Assembly (NCBI GenBank): GCA_017409825.1
Contig: JAFQRZ010000024.1
Coordinates: 1 to 64,000 of the forward strand
DNA: 64,000 bases
DNA from: Agathobacter sp.
GTDB taxonomy: Bacteria; Bacillota; Clostridia; Lachnospirales; Lachnospiraceae
Reading direction: 5' to 3'
Part shown: positions 15,218 to 23,045 of the stretch, one piece after another
How the letters are laid out: every line of letters starts with the position of its first letter
Numbering within the stretch: the first letter of the stretch is position 1
Made by a program: the position numbers and the translations under genes
Notes under the pieces: model-generated
What the model was told of the DNA's origin: nothing
What the model saw: only the letters and a program-made list of their open reading frames with translations
Database searches by the model: none

Positions 15218-15844
15218 GTGAAAGCTTTTTTGTCTCCATTGTCGCAGGAAGAGGAAAAGGAATGCCTTCAAAAGCTAAAACAAGGCGATTTGAAGGCCAA
15301 AGAGGCGCTGATATTACACAATATGCGCCTGGTTGCTCATGTGGCGAAAAAATATCAAAACGATGAGGATGAGATAGAAGATTTGATTTCGATAGGAACA
15401 ATAGGTCTTTTAAAAGCGGTGTCAACTTTTGATTACAATTATGGAAATCGTTTTGCTACATACGCAATTCGGTGTATTGAAAATGAACTACTGATGCATT
15501 TTCGTAAGAGTAAAAGGTTAAAGATGGAGGTTTCATTGTTTGAACCAATTGGAACGGATAAAGAAGGGAAACAGATTCATCTTATGGAAGTGCTATTGGT
15601 AGATGAGGTGGATGTAGCAAAGCAGATGGAAATTCGCAGGGATATTGCTCTCGTGATGCAGCATCTGGAGAAACTATTGAGCCCGCGAGAGGCTATGATT
15701 ATCAAGATGCGATATGGTTTATGCGGGGAAAAGGAATTGACGCAGAGGGAAATTGCTCAAAAGATGGGGATTTCTCGTTCTTATGTGTCCCGTATTGAAA
15801 AGAAAGCCTTAGAAAAACTAAAAAATATGCTGCTTCAGGCATAA
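15218..15844 (+). CDS. sigK: Sporulation sigma factor sigma-K, intact and without pro-sequence
   Basis: This 208-residue sigma factor opens with LSPLSQEEEKECLQKLKQGD, then region 2 (about 30-100, LVAHVAKKYQNDEDEIEDLI) and region 4 with the helix-turn-helix REIAQKMGISRSYVSRIE. It would direct late mother-cell transcription, including coat genes such as cotJC. The start is a GTG at 15218 with AAAAAGGTG just upstream; an in-frame stop at 15185-15187 rules out an N-terminal pro-peptide of the Bacillus kind. The reading frame is whole, so no skin-type element interrupts it. Sigma-K without a pro-sequence is known from Clostridioides difficile. Confidence 0.93.
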   Translation: MKAFLSPLSQEEEKECLQKLKQGDLKAKEALILHNMRLVAHVAKKYQNDEDEIEDLISIGTIGLLKAVSTFDYNYGNRFATYAIRCIENELLMHFRKSKRLKMEVSLFEPIGTDKEGKQIHLMEVLLVDEVDVAKQMEIRRDIALVMQHLEKLLSPREAMIIKMRYGLCGEKELTQREIAQKMGISRSYVSRIEKKALEKLKNMLLQA

Positions 15845-15848
15845 AGAC

Positions 15849-15876
15849 TTGAAAAAGATGGAATTTATGGTATGAT
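15849..15876 (+). promoter_or_regulatory. Sigma-A promoter of yifB-dprA
   Basis: TTGAAA (15849-15854), a 16-bp spacer and TATGAT (15871-15876), just after sigK. The leader to yifB is about 88 nt. Confidence 0.55.
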
Positions 15877-15970
15877 AATTTCATCTTTTTTCTTTTTTAT
15901 GCAGCGCAGGCGTAGGGAACTGCGAAATGCATGTTTTATACAAATCCCCATATAATGAAACAAATGAAGA

Positions 15971-17500
15971 ATGTATAGTACAATTAAAACAGCAATTTTG
16001 GAAGGTATCCAGACGCGTCAGATTCAGGTGGAAGTGGATATCAGCAGTGGTATGCCCGTTTTTGATATGGTGGGACATTTGGCACCAGAGGTAAGAGAAG
16101 GAAAGGAGCGTATTCGTACGGCGCTTCATAGCATTGGAGTCATTTTACCTGCAAAAAGGATTACCATTAATTTGTCGCCAGCACATATTCGTAAATGTGG
16201 TACTGGCTTTGATTTGCCGATTGCAATCGCGATGATGCAATCGCTAGGACTTGTTACAAAGGAGGCGTGTGAAGGGAAATTATTTATTGGAGAATTGAGC
16301 CTGAATGGGCAGATTTTGCCGGTGCATGGGATTTTGCCAGTGGTTTCGGATGGCGTGAAAGCGGGAATCCGAGAATTTGTCATACCGAAGGAAAATGAGA
16401 ATGAGGGAAGGCTGGTAAAAAATGCCAAGATATATTCGTTTACGACTTTGCAAGAGATTTTAGATTTTTTAAACGGAAAGCCTTATGAAGAAACGGTATA
16501 TAATATAGAAGAAAAAATAACAGATACAGAAAAGGATTTTCAGGATGTCTGCGGGCAGAAGTTTATCAAAAGAGCCTGTGAAGTAGCTGCTGCAGGTATG
16601 CATAATATGCTTTTGATTGGGCCGCCGGGGACTGGGAAAACGATGATATCGGAGCGATTGGCGACGATTTTGCCACCACTTACGGAGGAAGAAAGGCTGG
16701 AACTTTCCAAGATTTATAGTGTATGTGGACTTTTGACGAATAAGAATGCTTTGATAACCAAGCGTCCGTTTCGAGCGCCACATCATACGATTACGCAAAT
16801 GGGATTGACTGGTGGAGGGGCAATTCCAAAACCTGGAGAAATATCATTAGCACACAATGGTGTTTTGTTTTTGGATGAATTACCAGAATTTCAAAAAAGT
16901 ACGTTGGAAATTCTCCGACAGCCATTAGAAGAGCATGAAATTCATTTGGTGCGAGCAAAAGGAACGGTGTCTTATCCAGCTAATTTTTTGCTGCTGGCAG
17001 CGATGAATCCGTGTAATTGTGGGTATTATCCGGATATGAATAAATGTCGTTGTTCGGATGGAAGCCTGCGACGATATTTTGATAAGGTATCACAGCCTCT
17101 CTTGGACCGAATTGATATCTGTGTGGAAGCCCCAGCACTTCGTTATGAAGAATTAACAGGTGCAGAGAAAAGCGGAGAAAACTCGCAGGAAATCCAGAGT
17201 CGAGTATTGGCGTGTCATGAAATTCAGTGCGAGCGTTTTAAAGAGGAACCGTTTTCTCATAATAGTGGAATTCCAGCTTCACGATTGGAAGAATACTGTT
17301 ATCTGGGTGACAAAGAACGAAAATACATGGAGAAAACGTATGAGAAGATGAATTTGACTGCTCGTACATATCATAAGATTTTGCGCGTGGCTCGAACGAT
17401 TGCAGATTTGGAACAGGCAAAGGAAATCTCTGTTTCTCACCTGAACGAAGCAATTTGTTATCGAAATATAGATGAGAAGTTCTGGGGAGGGATCGGCTGA
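15971..17500 (+). CDS. comM: YifB/ComM-family Mg-chelatase-like AAA+ ATPase
   Basis: A full-length 509-residue protein: an N-terminal ribosomal-S5-like fold (about 1-170), a AAA+ core with Walker A GPPGTGKT (217-224) and Walker B VLFLDELPEF, and a C-terminal helical domain. NPCNCGYYPD is a family signature. ComM is a hexameric helicase that extends branch migration during natural transformation in Proteobacteria; the role in Firmicutes is less clear. The next gene is dprA, another transformation protein, and they share a TGATG junction, which supports a joint role on incoming single-stranded DNA. Confidence 0.93.
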   Translation: MYSTIKTAILEGIQTRQIQVEVDISSGMPVFDMVGHLAPEVREGKERIRTALHSIGVILPAKRITINLSPAHIRKCGTGFDLPIAIAMMQSLGLVTKEACEGKLFIGELSLNGQILPVHGILPVVSDGVKAGIREFVIPKENENEGRLVKNAKIYSFTTLQEILDFLNGKPYEETVYNIEEKITDTEKDFQDVCGQKFIKRACEVAAAGMHNMLLIGPPGTGKTMISERLATILPPLTEEERLELSKIYSVCGLLTNKNALITKRPFRAPHHTITQMGLTGGGAIPKPGEISLAHNGVLFLDELPEFQKSTLEILRQPLEEHEIHLVRAKGTVSYPANFLLLAAMNPCNCGYYPDMNKCRCSDGSLRRYFDKVSQPLLDRIDICVEAPALRYEELTGAEKSGENSQEIQSRVLACHEIQCERFKEEPFSHNSGIPASRLEEYCYLGDKERKYMEKTYEKMNLTARTYHKILRVARTIADLEQAKEISVSHLNEAICYRNIDEKFWGGIG

Positions 17501-18585
17501 TGAAGTATGCATATTGGCTACATAATGTCCCTGGAATTGGAAGTGGCAAAATTCGATATTTATATGAAGAAGCGGTTAGTGCAGAAGAGATTTATCACAT
17601 GCCGCTGGTGCAATTAAAGAAAGTACATGGCATTACAGAAGAAGATGTGAAGGCGATTCATAAAAGTCAGCGAAAATGGGATGTCGACAAGGAATGGTTT
17701 CGCCTTATGGAGCAGGGCATTGGTTTTGTATCCTTGGAACAGCAGGAATTTCCAGAAAAAGTGAGACATATTCCGAATCCTCCTTATGCATTATATTATG
17801 TAGGAAAGCTTCCCGACGAAAATCGAAAGTCTGTAGCAATTGTAGGTGCCAGAATGCGAAGTGCTTATGGAAGCCAGGTTGCAACAGAAATCGGCAAAGT
17901 TTTGGCTCAGAATGGGATACAGGTTATTAGTGGACTAGCACGTGGAATTGATCGAGATGCACATCAGGGGGCGTTAGAGGGATGCGGAGATACCTATGCT
18001 GTCCTAGGATGTGGAGTAGATATCTGCTATCCGAGGGAGAATCGGTATTTGTATCATCAAATGCTTGAAACAGGGGGCGTGATATCGGAATATCCGCCAG
18101 GGACAGAACCGATGGCGAAACGTTTTCCGGCGAGAAATCGTATCATTGCAGGATTATGTAATTGTGTGGTCGTGGTAGAGGCAAAGGAGAAGAGTGGTTC
18201 GCTGATTACAGCAGACTTTGCTATGGAACAGGGAAGAGACGTTTATGCAGTACCTGGGCGTATTTCAGATCCTCTGAGTCAAGGGTGTAACCGCTTGATT
18301 AAACAGGGAGCGGGAGCACTGATTAGTATGGAAGATTTCTTGTCTGATTTAGAGGTTTTGTCAGAGATAAATTACACACAATTAGATTTTCGAAAAAATT
18401 TACTTGAAAAAGATGAGAGCTTGGTGTATAGTTTAACCGATTTTCGTCCCATTGGAGTGGCAACTTTAGTGGAAAAGACGGGAATTTCGATTTCCAGACT
18501 GCTTGAAATCTTAGAAAGATTGGAAAGTTTGGGACTCATCAAAGAAACTTTTACGAATTATTACATTCGTACATTATTAAATTAG
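17500..18585 (+). CDS. dprA: DNA-processing protein DprA
   Basis: A 361-residue protein with the extended Rossmann fold of DprA, which binds incoming single-stranded DNA and loads RecA. Visible signatures are VAIVGARMRSAYGSQ, ISGLARGIDRDAHQGALE, the positively charged RFPARNRIIAGL and GSLITADFAMEQGRDVYAVP. The N-terminal 70 residues look like the SAM-type helical domain, and the last 60 like the winged-helix domain. Start and previous stop share one base. The clostridial host may not be transformable; the gene is broadly conserved regardless. Confidence 0.95.
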   Translation: MKYAYWLHNVPGIGSGKIRYLYEEAVSAEEIYHMPLVQLKKVHGITEEDVKAIHKSQRKWDVDKEWFRLMEQGIGFVSLEQQEFPEKVRHIPNPPYALYYVGKLPDENRKSVAIVGARMRSAYGSQVATEIGKVLAQNGIQVISGLARGIDRDAHQGALEGCGDTYAVLGCGVDICYPRENRYLYHQMLETGGVISEYPPGTEPMAKRFPARNRIIAGLCNCVVVVEAKEKSGSLITADFAMEQGRDVYAVPGRISDPLSQGCNRLIKQGAGALISMEDFLSDLEVLSEINYTQLDFRKNLLEKDESLVYSLTDFRPIGVATLVEKTGISISRLLEILERLESLGLIKETFTNYYIRTLLN

Positions 18586-18605
18586 CTATAGTTGAGGGCA
18601 ATGAA

Positions 18606-20600
18606 ATGGCAAAATACTTAGTAATTGTGGAATCTCCTGCAAAAGTGAAGACAATCAAGAAATTCTTAGGCAAAAACTATGAAGTTTTGGCTTCTAATGG
18701 TCATGTACGTGACCTGCCAAAGAGTACACTTGGGATTGATGTAGAAGGAGATTTCGAACCAAAATATATTACCATCCGTGGAAAAGGGGATGTGCTTGCA
18801 AAGCTTCGTAAGGAAGTGAAGAAGGCAGAGAAAATTTACCTCGCAACTGACCCTGACCGTGAAGGAGAAGCGATTTCATGGCATTTGATGTTTGCCCTCA
18901 AGTTAGAAGAGAAAGATGTATATCGTATCAGCTTTAACGAAATCACAAAGACAGCAGTAAAAGCAGCCCTAAAGAATCCAAGAAAGATTGATATGGATTT
19001 GGTAGATGCACAGCAGGCGAGACGTGCCCTTGACCGTATGGTAGGTTATAAGATTAGTCCATTGCTTTGGGCAAAGGTAAAGAGAGGACTTTCAGCTGGT
19101 CGTGTACAGTCTGTGGCACTTCGTATCGTTTGTGATAGAGAAGAAGAGATTAATGCATTCATTCCTGAAGAATACTGGAGTCTAGAGGCATCTCTGCTTC
19201 CAGAAGGGGAAAAGAAGCCTATCGTAGCGAAGCTTGCTTCTAAGGGAAAAGAAAAGATTACGATTTCTTCGCAAGAAGAAATGGATGCTATTTTGGCGGA
19301 TTTGGATGGAAAAGAATTTCAGGTAGCTTCTGTGAAAAAAGGCGAACGTCGTCAGAAGGCTCCGATTCCGTTTACCACAAGTACCTTACAGCAGGAAGCA
19401 TCGAAGGCATTGAATTTTCCTATTCAGAAAACCATGCGTATCGCACAGCAGCTTTATGAAGGTGTGGATATCAAAGGAGAAGGCACCGTGGGGCTTATTA
19501 CCTACTTAAGAACGGACTCTACTCGTATTTCTGAAGAAGCAGATGCTGCTGCACATGCATTTGTTGCAGAGCATTATGGCAAGGAATTTGAAGCAGATAC
19601 GGTCAATGTAAAGAAGGCGTCTGGTAAAATTCAGGATGCACATGAAGCGATTCGTCCTTCTGATATCAATCGTGTACCATCGGAAATCAAAGATTCTCTC
19701 TCGAGAGATCAGTTCCGTTTGTATCAGCTTATCTGGAAACGTTTTACTGCCAGTAGAATGGCGAATGCAGTATATGAAACAACTACCGTGAACATTGCAG
19801 CGGGAGAATACAATTTCCACGTTTCTACTTCACGACTTGCGTTTGAAGGTTTTATGTCGGTGTATGTGGAAGCTGATGAGGAGAAGGCTTCCAAACAGGC
19901 GGTGTTGAAATCGTTGGATGAAGACACAAAGCTTGCATTGGAAGAATTAGATCCAAAACAGCACTTTACCCAGCCACCAGCACATTATACAGAAGCATCA
20001 TTGGTTAAGGCGTTAGAAGAATTGGGAATTGGTCGTCCAAGTACCTATTCTCCAACCATTACGACTATTTTGGCGAGAAGATATATTACCAAAGAGCAGA
20101 AGAATCTATATGTGACTGAAATTGGTGAAGTTGTAAACAATATCATGAAGGAATCTTTCCCAACCATCGTAGATGAGAATTTTACTGCAAATATGGAATC
20201 ACTGTTGGATGGTGTTGCAGAAGGAAATGTAAACTGGAAGATGGTAATTTCAAATTTCTATCCAGATTTGGAAAGCGCAGTAGAAAAGGCTGAGCAGGAA
20301 TTGGAAAAGGTTGAGATTGCAGATGAAGTTTCTGAAGAAATCTGTGAAGAATGTGGCAGAAACATGGTAATTAAATATGGACCACATGGTAAGTTTTTAG
20401 CATGTCCTGGGTTCCCAGAATGTAAGAATACGAAGCCATATTTTGAAAAGATTGGACAGTCATGTCCAGAATGTGGCAAAGATATCGTTATCAAGAGAAC
20501 CAGAAAAGGCCGTAAATACTATGGTTGTATCGATTATCCAAATTGCGAATATATGAGCTGGAATAAGCCTGCCAAGGAAGAGGAAAAGAAAGAAAATTAA
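18606..20600 (+). CDS. topA: DNA topoisomerase I
   Basis: A 664-residue type IA topoisomerase that relaxes negative supercoils. The TOPRIM domain begins at LVIVESPAKVKTIKKFLG and includes ATDPDREGEAISWH; the strand-cleaving tyrosine is Y300 in LITYLRTDSTR. Two C-terminal zinc-ribbon units follow (CEECGRN...CPGFPEC and CPECGKD...CIDYPNC), one or two fewer than in E. coli. It begins 20 bp after dprA and is probably transcribed with it. The yifB-dprA-topA-codY-fla order resembles the smf-topA-codY-flgB region of Bacillus. Confidence 0.97.
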   Translation: MAKYLVIVESPAKVKTIKKFLGKNYEVLASNGHVRDLPKSTLGIDVEGDFEPKYITIRGKGDVLAKLRKEVKKAEKIYLATDPDREGEAISWHLMFALKLEEKDVYRISFNEITKTAVKAALKNPRKIDMDLVDAQQARRALDRMVGYKISPLLWAKVKRGLSAGRVQSVALRIVCDREEEINAFIPEEYWSLEASLLPEGEKKPIVAKLASKGKEKITISSQEEMDAILADLDGKEFQVASVKKGERRQKAPIPFTTSTLQQEASKALNFPIQKTMRIAQQLYEGVDIKGEGTVGLITYLRTDSTRISEEADAAAHAFVAEHYGKEFEADTVNVKKASGKIQDAHEAIRPSDINRVPSEIKDSLSRDQFRLYQLIWKRFTASRMANAVYETTTVNIAAGEYNFHVSTSRLAFEGFMSVYVEADEEKASKQAVLKSLDEDTKLALEELDPKQHFTQPPAHYTEASLVKALEELGIGRPSTYSPTITTILARRYITKEQKNLYVTEIGEVVNNIMKESFPTIVDENFTANMESLLDGVAEGNVNWKMVISNFYPDLESAVEKAEQELEKVEIADEVSEEICEECGRNMVIKYGPHGKFLACPGFPECKNTKPYFEKIGQSCPECGKDIVIKRTRKGRKYYGCIDYPNCEYMSWNKPAKEEEKKEN

Positions 20601-20638
20601 AAGAATTTTCTAACATTTTGTTGAATTGTCAGAAAAAT
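20591..20638 (+). promoter_or_regulatory. CodY boxes at the codY promoter
   Basis: AATTGTCAGAAAAAT (20624-20638) matches the CodY consensus AATTTTCWGAAAATT at 13 of 15 positions and lies in the promoter spacer. A second site at 20604-20618 matches 12 of 15. Its left half is also the right arm of a perfect inverted repeat, AGAAAATT (20591-20598) / AATTTTCT (20604-20611). Autorepression by GTP- and branched-chain-amino-acid-loaded CodY is the natural reading. Confidence 0.65.
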
Positions 20639-20649
20639 TATGCTAAAAT
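20621..20649 (+). promoter_or_regulatory. Sigma-A promoter of codY
   Basis: TTGAAT (20621-20626), a 17-bp spacer and TAAAAT (20644-20649). Confidence 0.65.
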
Positions 20650-20678
20650 CTATGCATAAAAATACGGAGGGCACTAGA

Positions 20679-21455
20679 ATGAGCGTCCAATTATTAGATA
20701 AAACTAGAAAAATCAATAAACTTCTTCACAATAACAATTCATCAAAGGTTGTATTTAATGATATTTGTGAGGTGCTTACAGGAATTTTGGAATCGGATAT
20801 TCTTGTTATCAGCAAAAAAGGCAAGGTTTTAGGGTCTAGCGATTGTAAAAGCGTAGATGTAATAGAAGAGCTTATTGTCGATGAAGTCGGTGGATTTATT
20901 GATCCAGACTTGAACGAAAGACTGCTTGGAATTTTGTCTACCAAAGAAAACGTAAATCTTGAGACGCTTGGTTTTGGAGATGGAACACGCAAATATCGTG
21001 CGATTATTTCGCCAATTGATATCGCAGGAGAACGTTTGGGCACTTTGTTTATTTATCGCAGCGATAGAGAATATGATATTGATGATATTATTCTGACAGA
21101 ATATGGTACTACGGTAGTGAGCTTGGAAATGCTTCGTTCTGTAAATGAAGAGAATGCAGAAGAAGAGCGCAAAGTGGCGATTGTGAAATCGGCGATTAGT
21201 ACCTTATCTTTCTCTGAATTGGAAGCAATTATTCATATTTTCGAGGAATTAGAAGGAAATGAAGGAATTTTGGTTGCGAGTCGTATTGCGGACAGAGTTG
21301 GCATTACCCGTTCGGTAATTGTAAATGCGCTTCGTAAGTTTGAGAGTGCCGGTGTCATTGAATCACGTTCTTCAGGAATGAAAGGAACCTACATAAAAGT
21401 AGTAAATGATGTGGTTTTCGAAGAACTGAACAAGTTGAAAAAATACAAGAAATAG
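20679..21455 (+). CDS. codY: Global nutritional regulator CodY
   Basis: A 258-residue DNA-binding repressor that senses GTP and branched-chain amino acids through an N-terminal GAF domain (about 1-155) and binds DNA by a C-terminal winged helix (VASRIADRVGITRSVIVNAL, about 205-225). The start MSVQLLDKTRKIN is the family's typical opening, and CGGAGGG precedes it by 8 nt; the longer frame from 20640 overlaps the promoter. Its position directly before the flagellar operon repeats the Bacillus order, where CodY lowers fla/che expression in rich medium. Confidence 0.97.
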   Translation: MSVQLLDKTRKINKLLHNNNSSKVVFNDICEVLTGILESDILVISKKGKVLGSSDCKSVDVIEELIVDEVGGFIDPDLNERLLGILSTKENVNLETLGFGDGTRKYRAIISPIDIAGERLGTLFIYRSDREYDIDDIILTEYGTTVVSLEMLRSVNEENAEEERKVAIVKSAISTLSFSELEAIIHIFEELEGNEGILVASRIADRVGITRSVIVNALRKFESAGVIESRSSGMKGTYIKVVNDVVFEELNKLKKYKK

Positions 21456-21501
21456 TAATTTTGTACAAAAATACATTATTTTATCATGGATGAATATTGT
21501 A

Positions 21502-21532
21502 AAAGGACTTAGGTTTCTAAGTCCTTTTTTTG
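21502..21532 (+). terminator. Terminator after codY
   Basis: A perfect 11-bp stem (AAAGGACTTAG, 21502-21512, with CTAAGTCCTTT, 21517-21527), loop GTTT, and a seven-T tract. It insulates the flagellar operon from codY. Confidence 0.92.
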
Positions 21533-21575
21533 TCGTAAAGGCTTGATTTTAAAGGGTTTGTAGCAATTTTTTAGA

Positions 21576-21590
21576 CAATTCCAGAAAATG
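21576..21590 (+). promoter_or_regulatory. Weak CodY-like box upstream of flgB
   Basis: CAATTCCAGAAAATG matches the CodY consensus at 11 of 15 positions and lies about 100 bp before the predicted flgB transcription start. By itself this level of match is common by chance in AT-rich DNA. Confidence 0.3.
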
Positions 21591-21627
21591 TCAAAAAACT
21601 ACATATTGTTGACAACTAAGACAAAAA

Positions 21628-21643
21628 TACACAATATTGTGTA
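21628..21643. promoter_or_regulatory. 16-bp perfect palindrome upstream of the flgB promoter
   Basis: TACACAATATTGTGTA is a perfect palindrome, flanked by AAAAA on the left and ATTTTT on the right, centred 25 bp upstream of the -35 box. A TTGACA at 21609-21614 would place a weak second -10 within it. It looks like a dimeric-regulator operator; the regulator is unknown. Confidence 0.6.
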
Positions 21644-21660
21644 ATTTTTGCAAATTTCAC

Positions 21661-21700
21661 TTGAGTTTTTTGCTCCATCATTTATAATATGTATGATGGA
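21661..21700 (+). promoter_or_regulatory. Main fla/che promoter, with an inverted repeat around the -10
   Basis: TTGAGT (21661-21666), 16 bp, TATAAT (21683-21688); start near 21695. TCCATCAT (21674-21681) and ATGATGGA (21693-21700) form a perfect 8-bp inverted repeat that brackets the -10 box, a layout suited to a repressor. This sigma-A promoter would drive the operon that encodes sigma-D itself. Confidence 0.7.
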
Positions 21701-21733
21701 CTAGGATGAGATAAGTATATGGAGGGAAGGAAT

Positions 21734-22123
21734 ATGATTTCAACAGATGCTTTTAGTTATATCAATGTATTAGATAAAGCGGCAGATGCCAGCTGGACAA
21801 GAGAAAACTTAATTGCAAATAATATCGCAAATGCAGATACTCCAGGATACAAGAGACAGGATATTGATTTTCAGTCCGTATTAAGAAATGAGTTGAGTAA
21901 CTATAAATACATGAATCTCGACCAGAAGATGAATGCGGTGGATTTGAGCAAATTAAATCCGACGGTTTATACAGACCATGGCAATTTTTCATATCGTTTG
22001 GATCGTAATAATGTGGATATTGATACAGAACAGGTAGAACTTGCTTCCGAACAGATTAAGTATCAGGCACTTACAAGCAGTATTACCTCAGAGTTTCAGA
22101 GATTACAGACCGTGATTAAATAA
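21734..22123 (+). CDS. flgB: Flagellar proximal rod protein FlgB
   Basis: A 129-residue rod subunit exported through the flagellar type III gate. It has the N-terminal rod/hook motif NLIANNIANADTPGYKRQD and a C-terminal helix ending EFQRLQTVIK. The ATG at 21734 is preceded by GGAGGGAAGGA; the earlier ATG at 21719 has no site. First gene of the fla/che operon. Confidence 0.95.
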   Translation: MISTDAFSYINVLDKAADASWTRENLIANNIANADTPGYKRQDIDFQSVLRNELSNYKYMNLDQKMNAVDLSKLNPTVYTDHGNFSYRLDRNNVDIDTEQVELASEQIKYQALTSSITSEFQRLQTVIK

Positions 22124-22146
22124 TTGATTGGAAAGGGGATTAGAGT

Positions 22147-22587
22147 ATGGGATTATTTCAGTCTTTTAACATTAGCGCATCTGGTATGACCGCACAGCGT
22201 TTTCGTACCGACATCATTGCAGAGAATATTGCAAACGTAAATACAACATCTACTGAAAGTGGTGGACCATATCGTCGTAAAATCGTTACTTTCCAGGAAA
22301 AGGATGTAACACCATTTAGCCAGTATTTTTCACATTCCAAAAATAAAGCAGTTGGTAATGGGGTAAAAATAACCAAGGTTTCAGAGGATTATGAAACCGA
22401 TTTTATCATGGAATATGACCCATCTAATCCGGACGCGGATGAAAATGGTTACGTGTCTTATCCAAACGTAAACACCGTAACAGAAATGACGAACTTAATT
22501 GATGCTACACGTGCTTATGAAGCAAATGCAACAGCTTTTGAGGCAAGCAAGAATATGGCACTTACAGGACTTAATATTGGCAAATAA
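22147..22587 (+). CDS. flgC: Flagellar proximal rod protein FlgC
   Basis: A 146-residue rod protein paired with FlgB. The N-terminus has ISASGMTAQRFRTDIIAENI and the rod signature IANVNTT, and the C-terminus has the family pattern TRAYEANATAFEASKNMA. GGAAAGGGG precedes the start. The length is normal for FlgC. Confidence 0.95.
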   Translation: MGLFQSFNISASGMTAQRFRTDIIAENIANVNTTSTESGGPYRRKIVTFQEKDVTPFSQYFSHSKNKAVGNGVKITKVSEDYETDFIMEYDPSNPDADENGYVSYPNVNTVTEMTNLIDATRAYEANATAFEASKNMALTGLNIGK

Positions 22588-22628
22588 TTTTAGTGAATAG
22601 ATTTTGAAAAGGAAAATAGGTACACAGT

Positions 22629-23024
22629 ATGGATGTTTCAGGTTTAAACAGCATAGTGGGGCTGACAGGATTAACAGGTACTTCTAGTACCAATAATTCT
22701 GCCTTGTCTCATTTATCAAATGAGGATATTACCAGCATTTACTCCGCTTACAATGACACACTCTCCTCGATATCAGGTATATCGGACGAAGTGACCGGAG
22801 ACTTTAGCTCTATTTTAGATTCTATGATGACTTCTTTGAATGAAACGAATACATTACAGAATCGAGCAGAAGCGGCGGCTATTGAGTTTGCGTTAGGGGA
22901 ATCAGTAAATACACATGATTTACTTATCGCACAGACCAAGGCAAATACCGCATTACAGTATACAGTAGCAGTAAGAGATAAGCTCATCGAAGCATATCAG
23001 CAGATTATGCAGATGCAGATTTAA
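22629..23024 (+). CDS. fliE: MS ring-rod junction protein FliE
   Basis: A 131-residue protein that joins the MS ring to the rod. The C-terminal half is the conserved part (SVNTHDLLIAQTKANTALQY and a closing helix RDKLIEAYQQIMQMQI). The first 45 residues are rich in Ser, Thr and Gly and look disordered, making it somewhat longer than the roughly 105-residue average. The order flgB-flgC-fliE-fliF is the usual one. Confidence 0.93.
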   Translation: MDVSGLNSIVGLTGLTGTSSTNNSALSHLSNEDITSIYSAYNDTLSSISGISDEVTGDFSSILDSMMTSLNETNTLQNRAEAAAIEFALGESVNTHDLLIAQTKANTALQYTVAVRDKLIEAYQQIMQMQI

Positions 23025-23045
23025 TAAACAGAGGGGATATGAATT

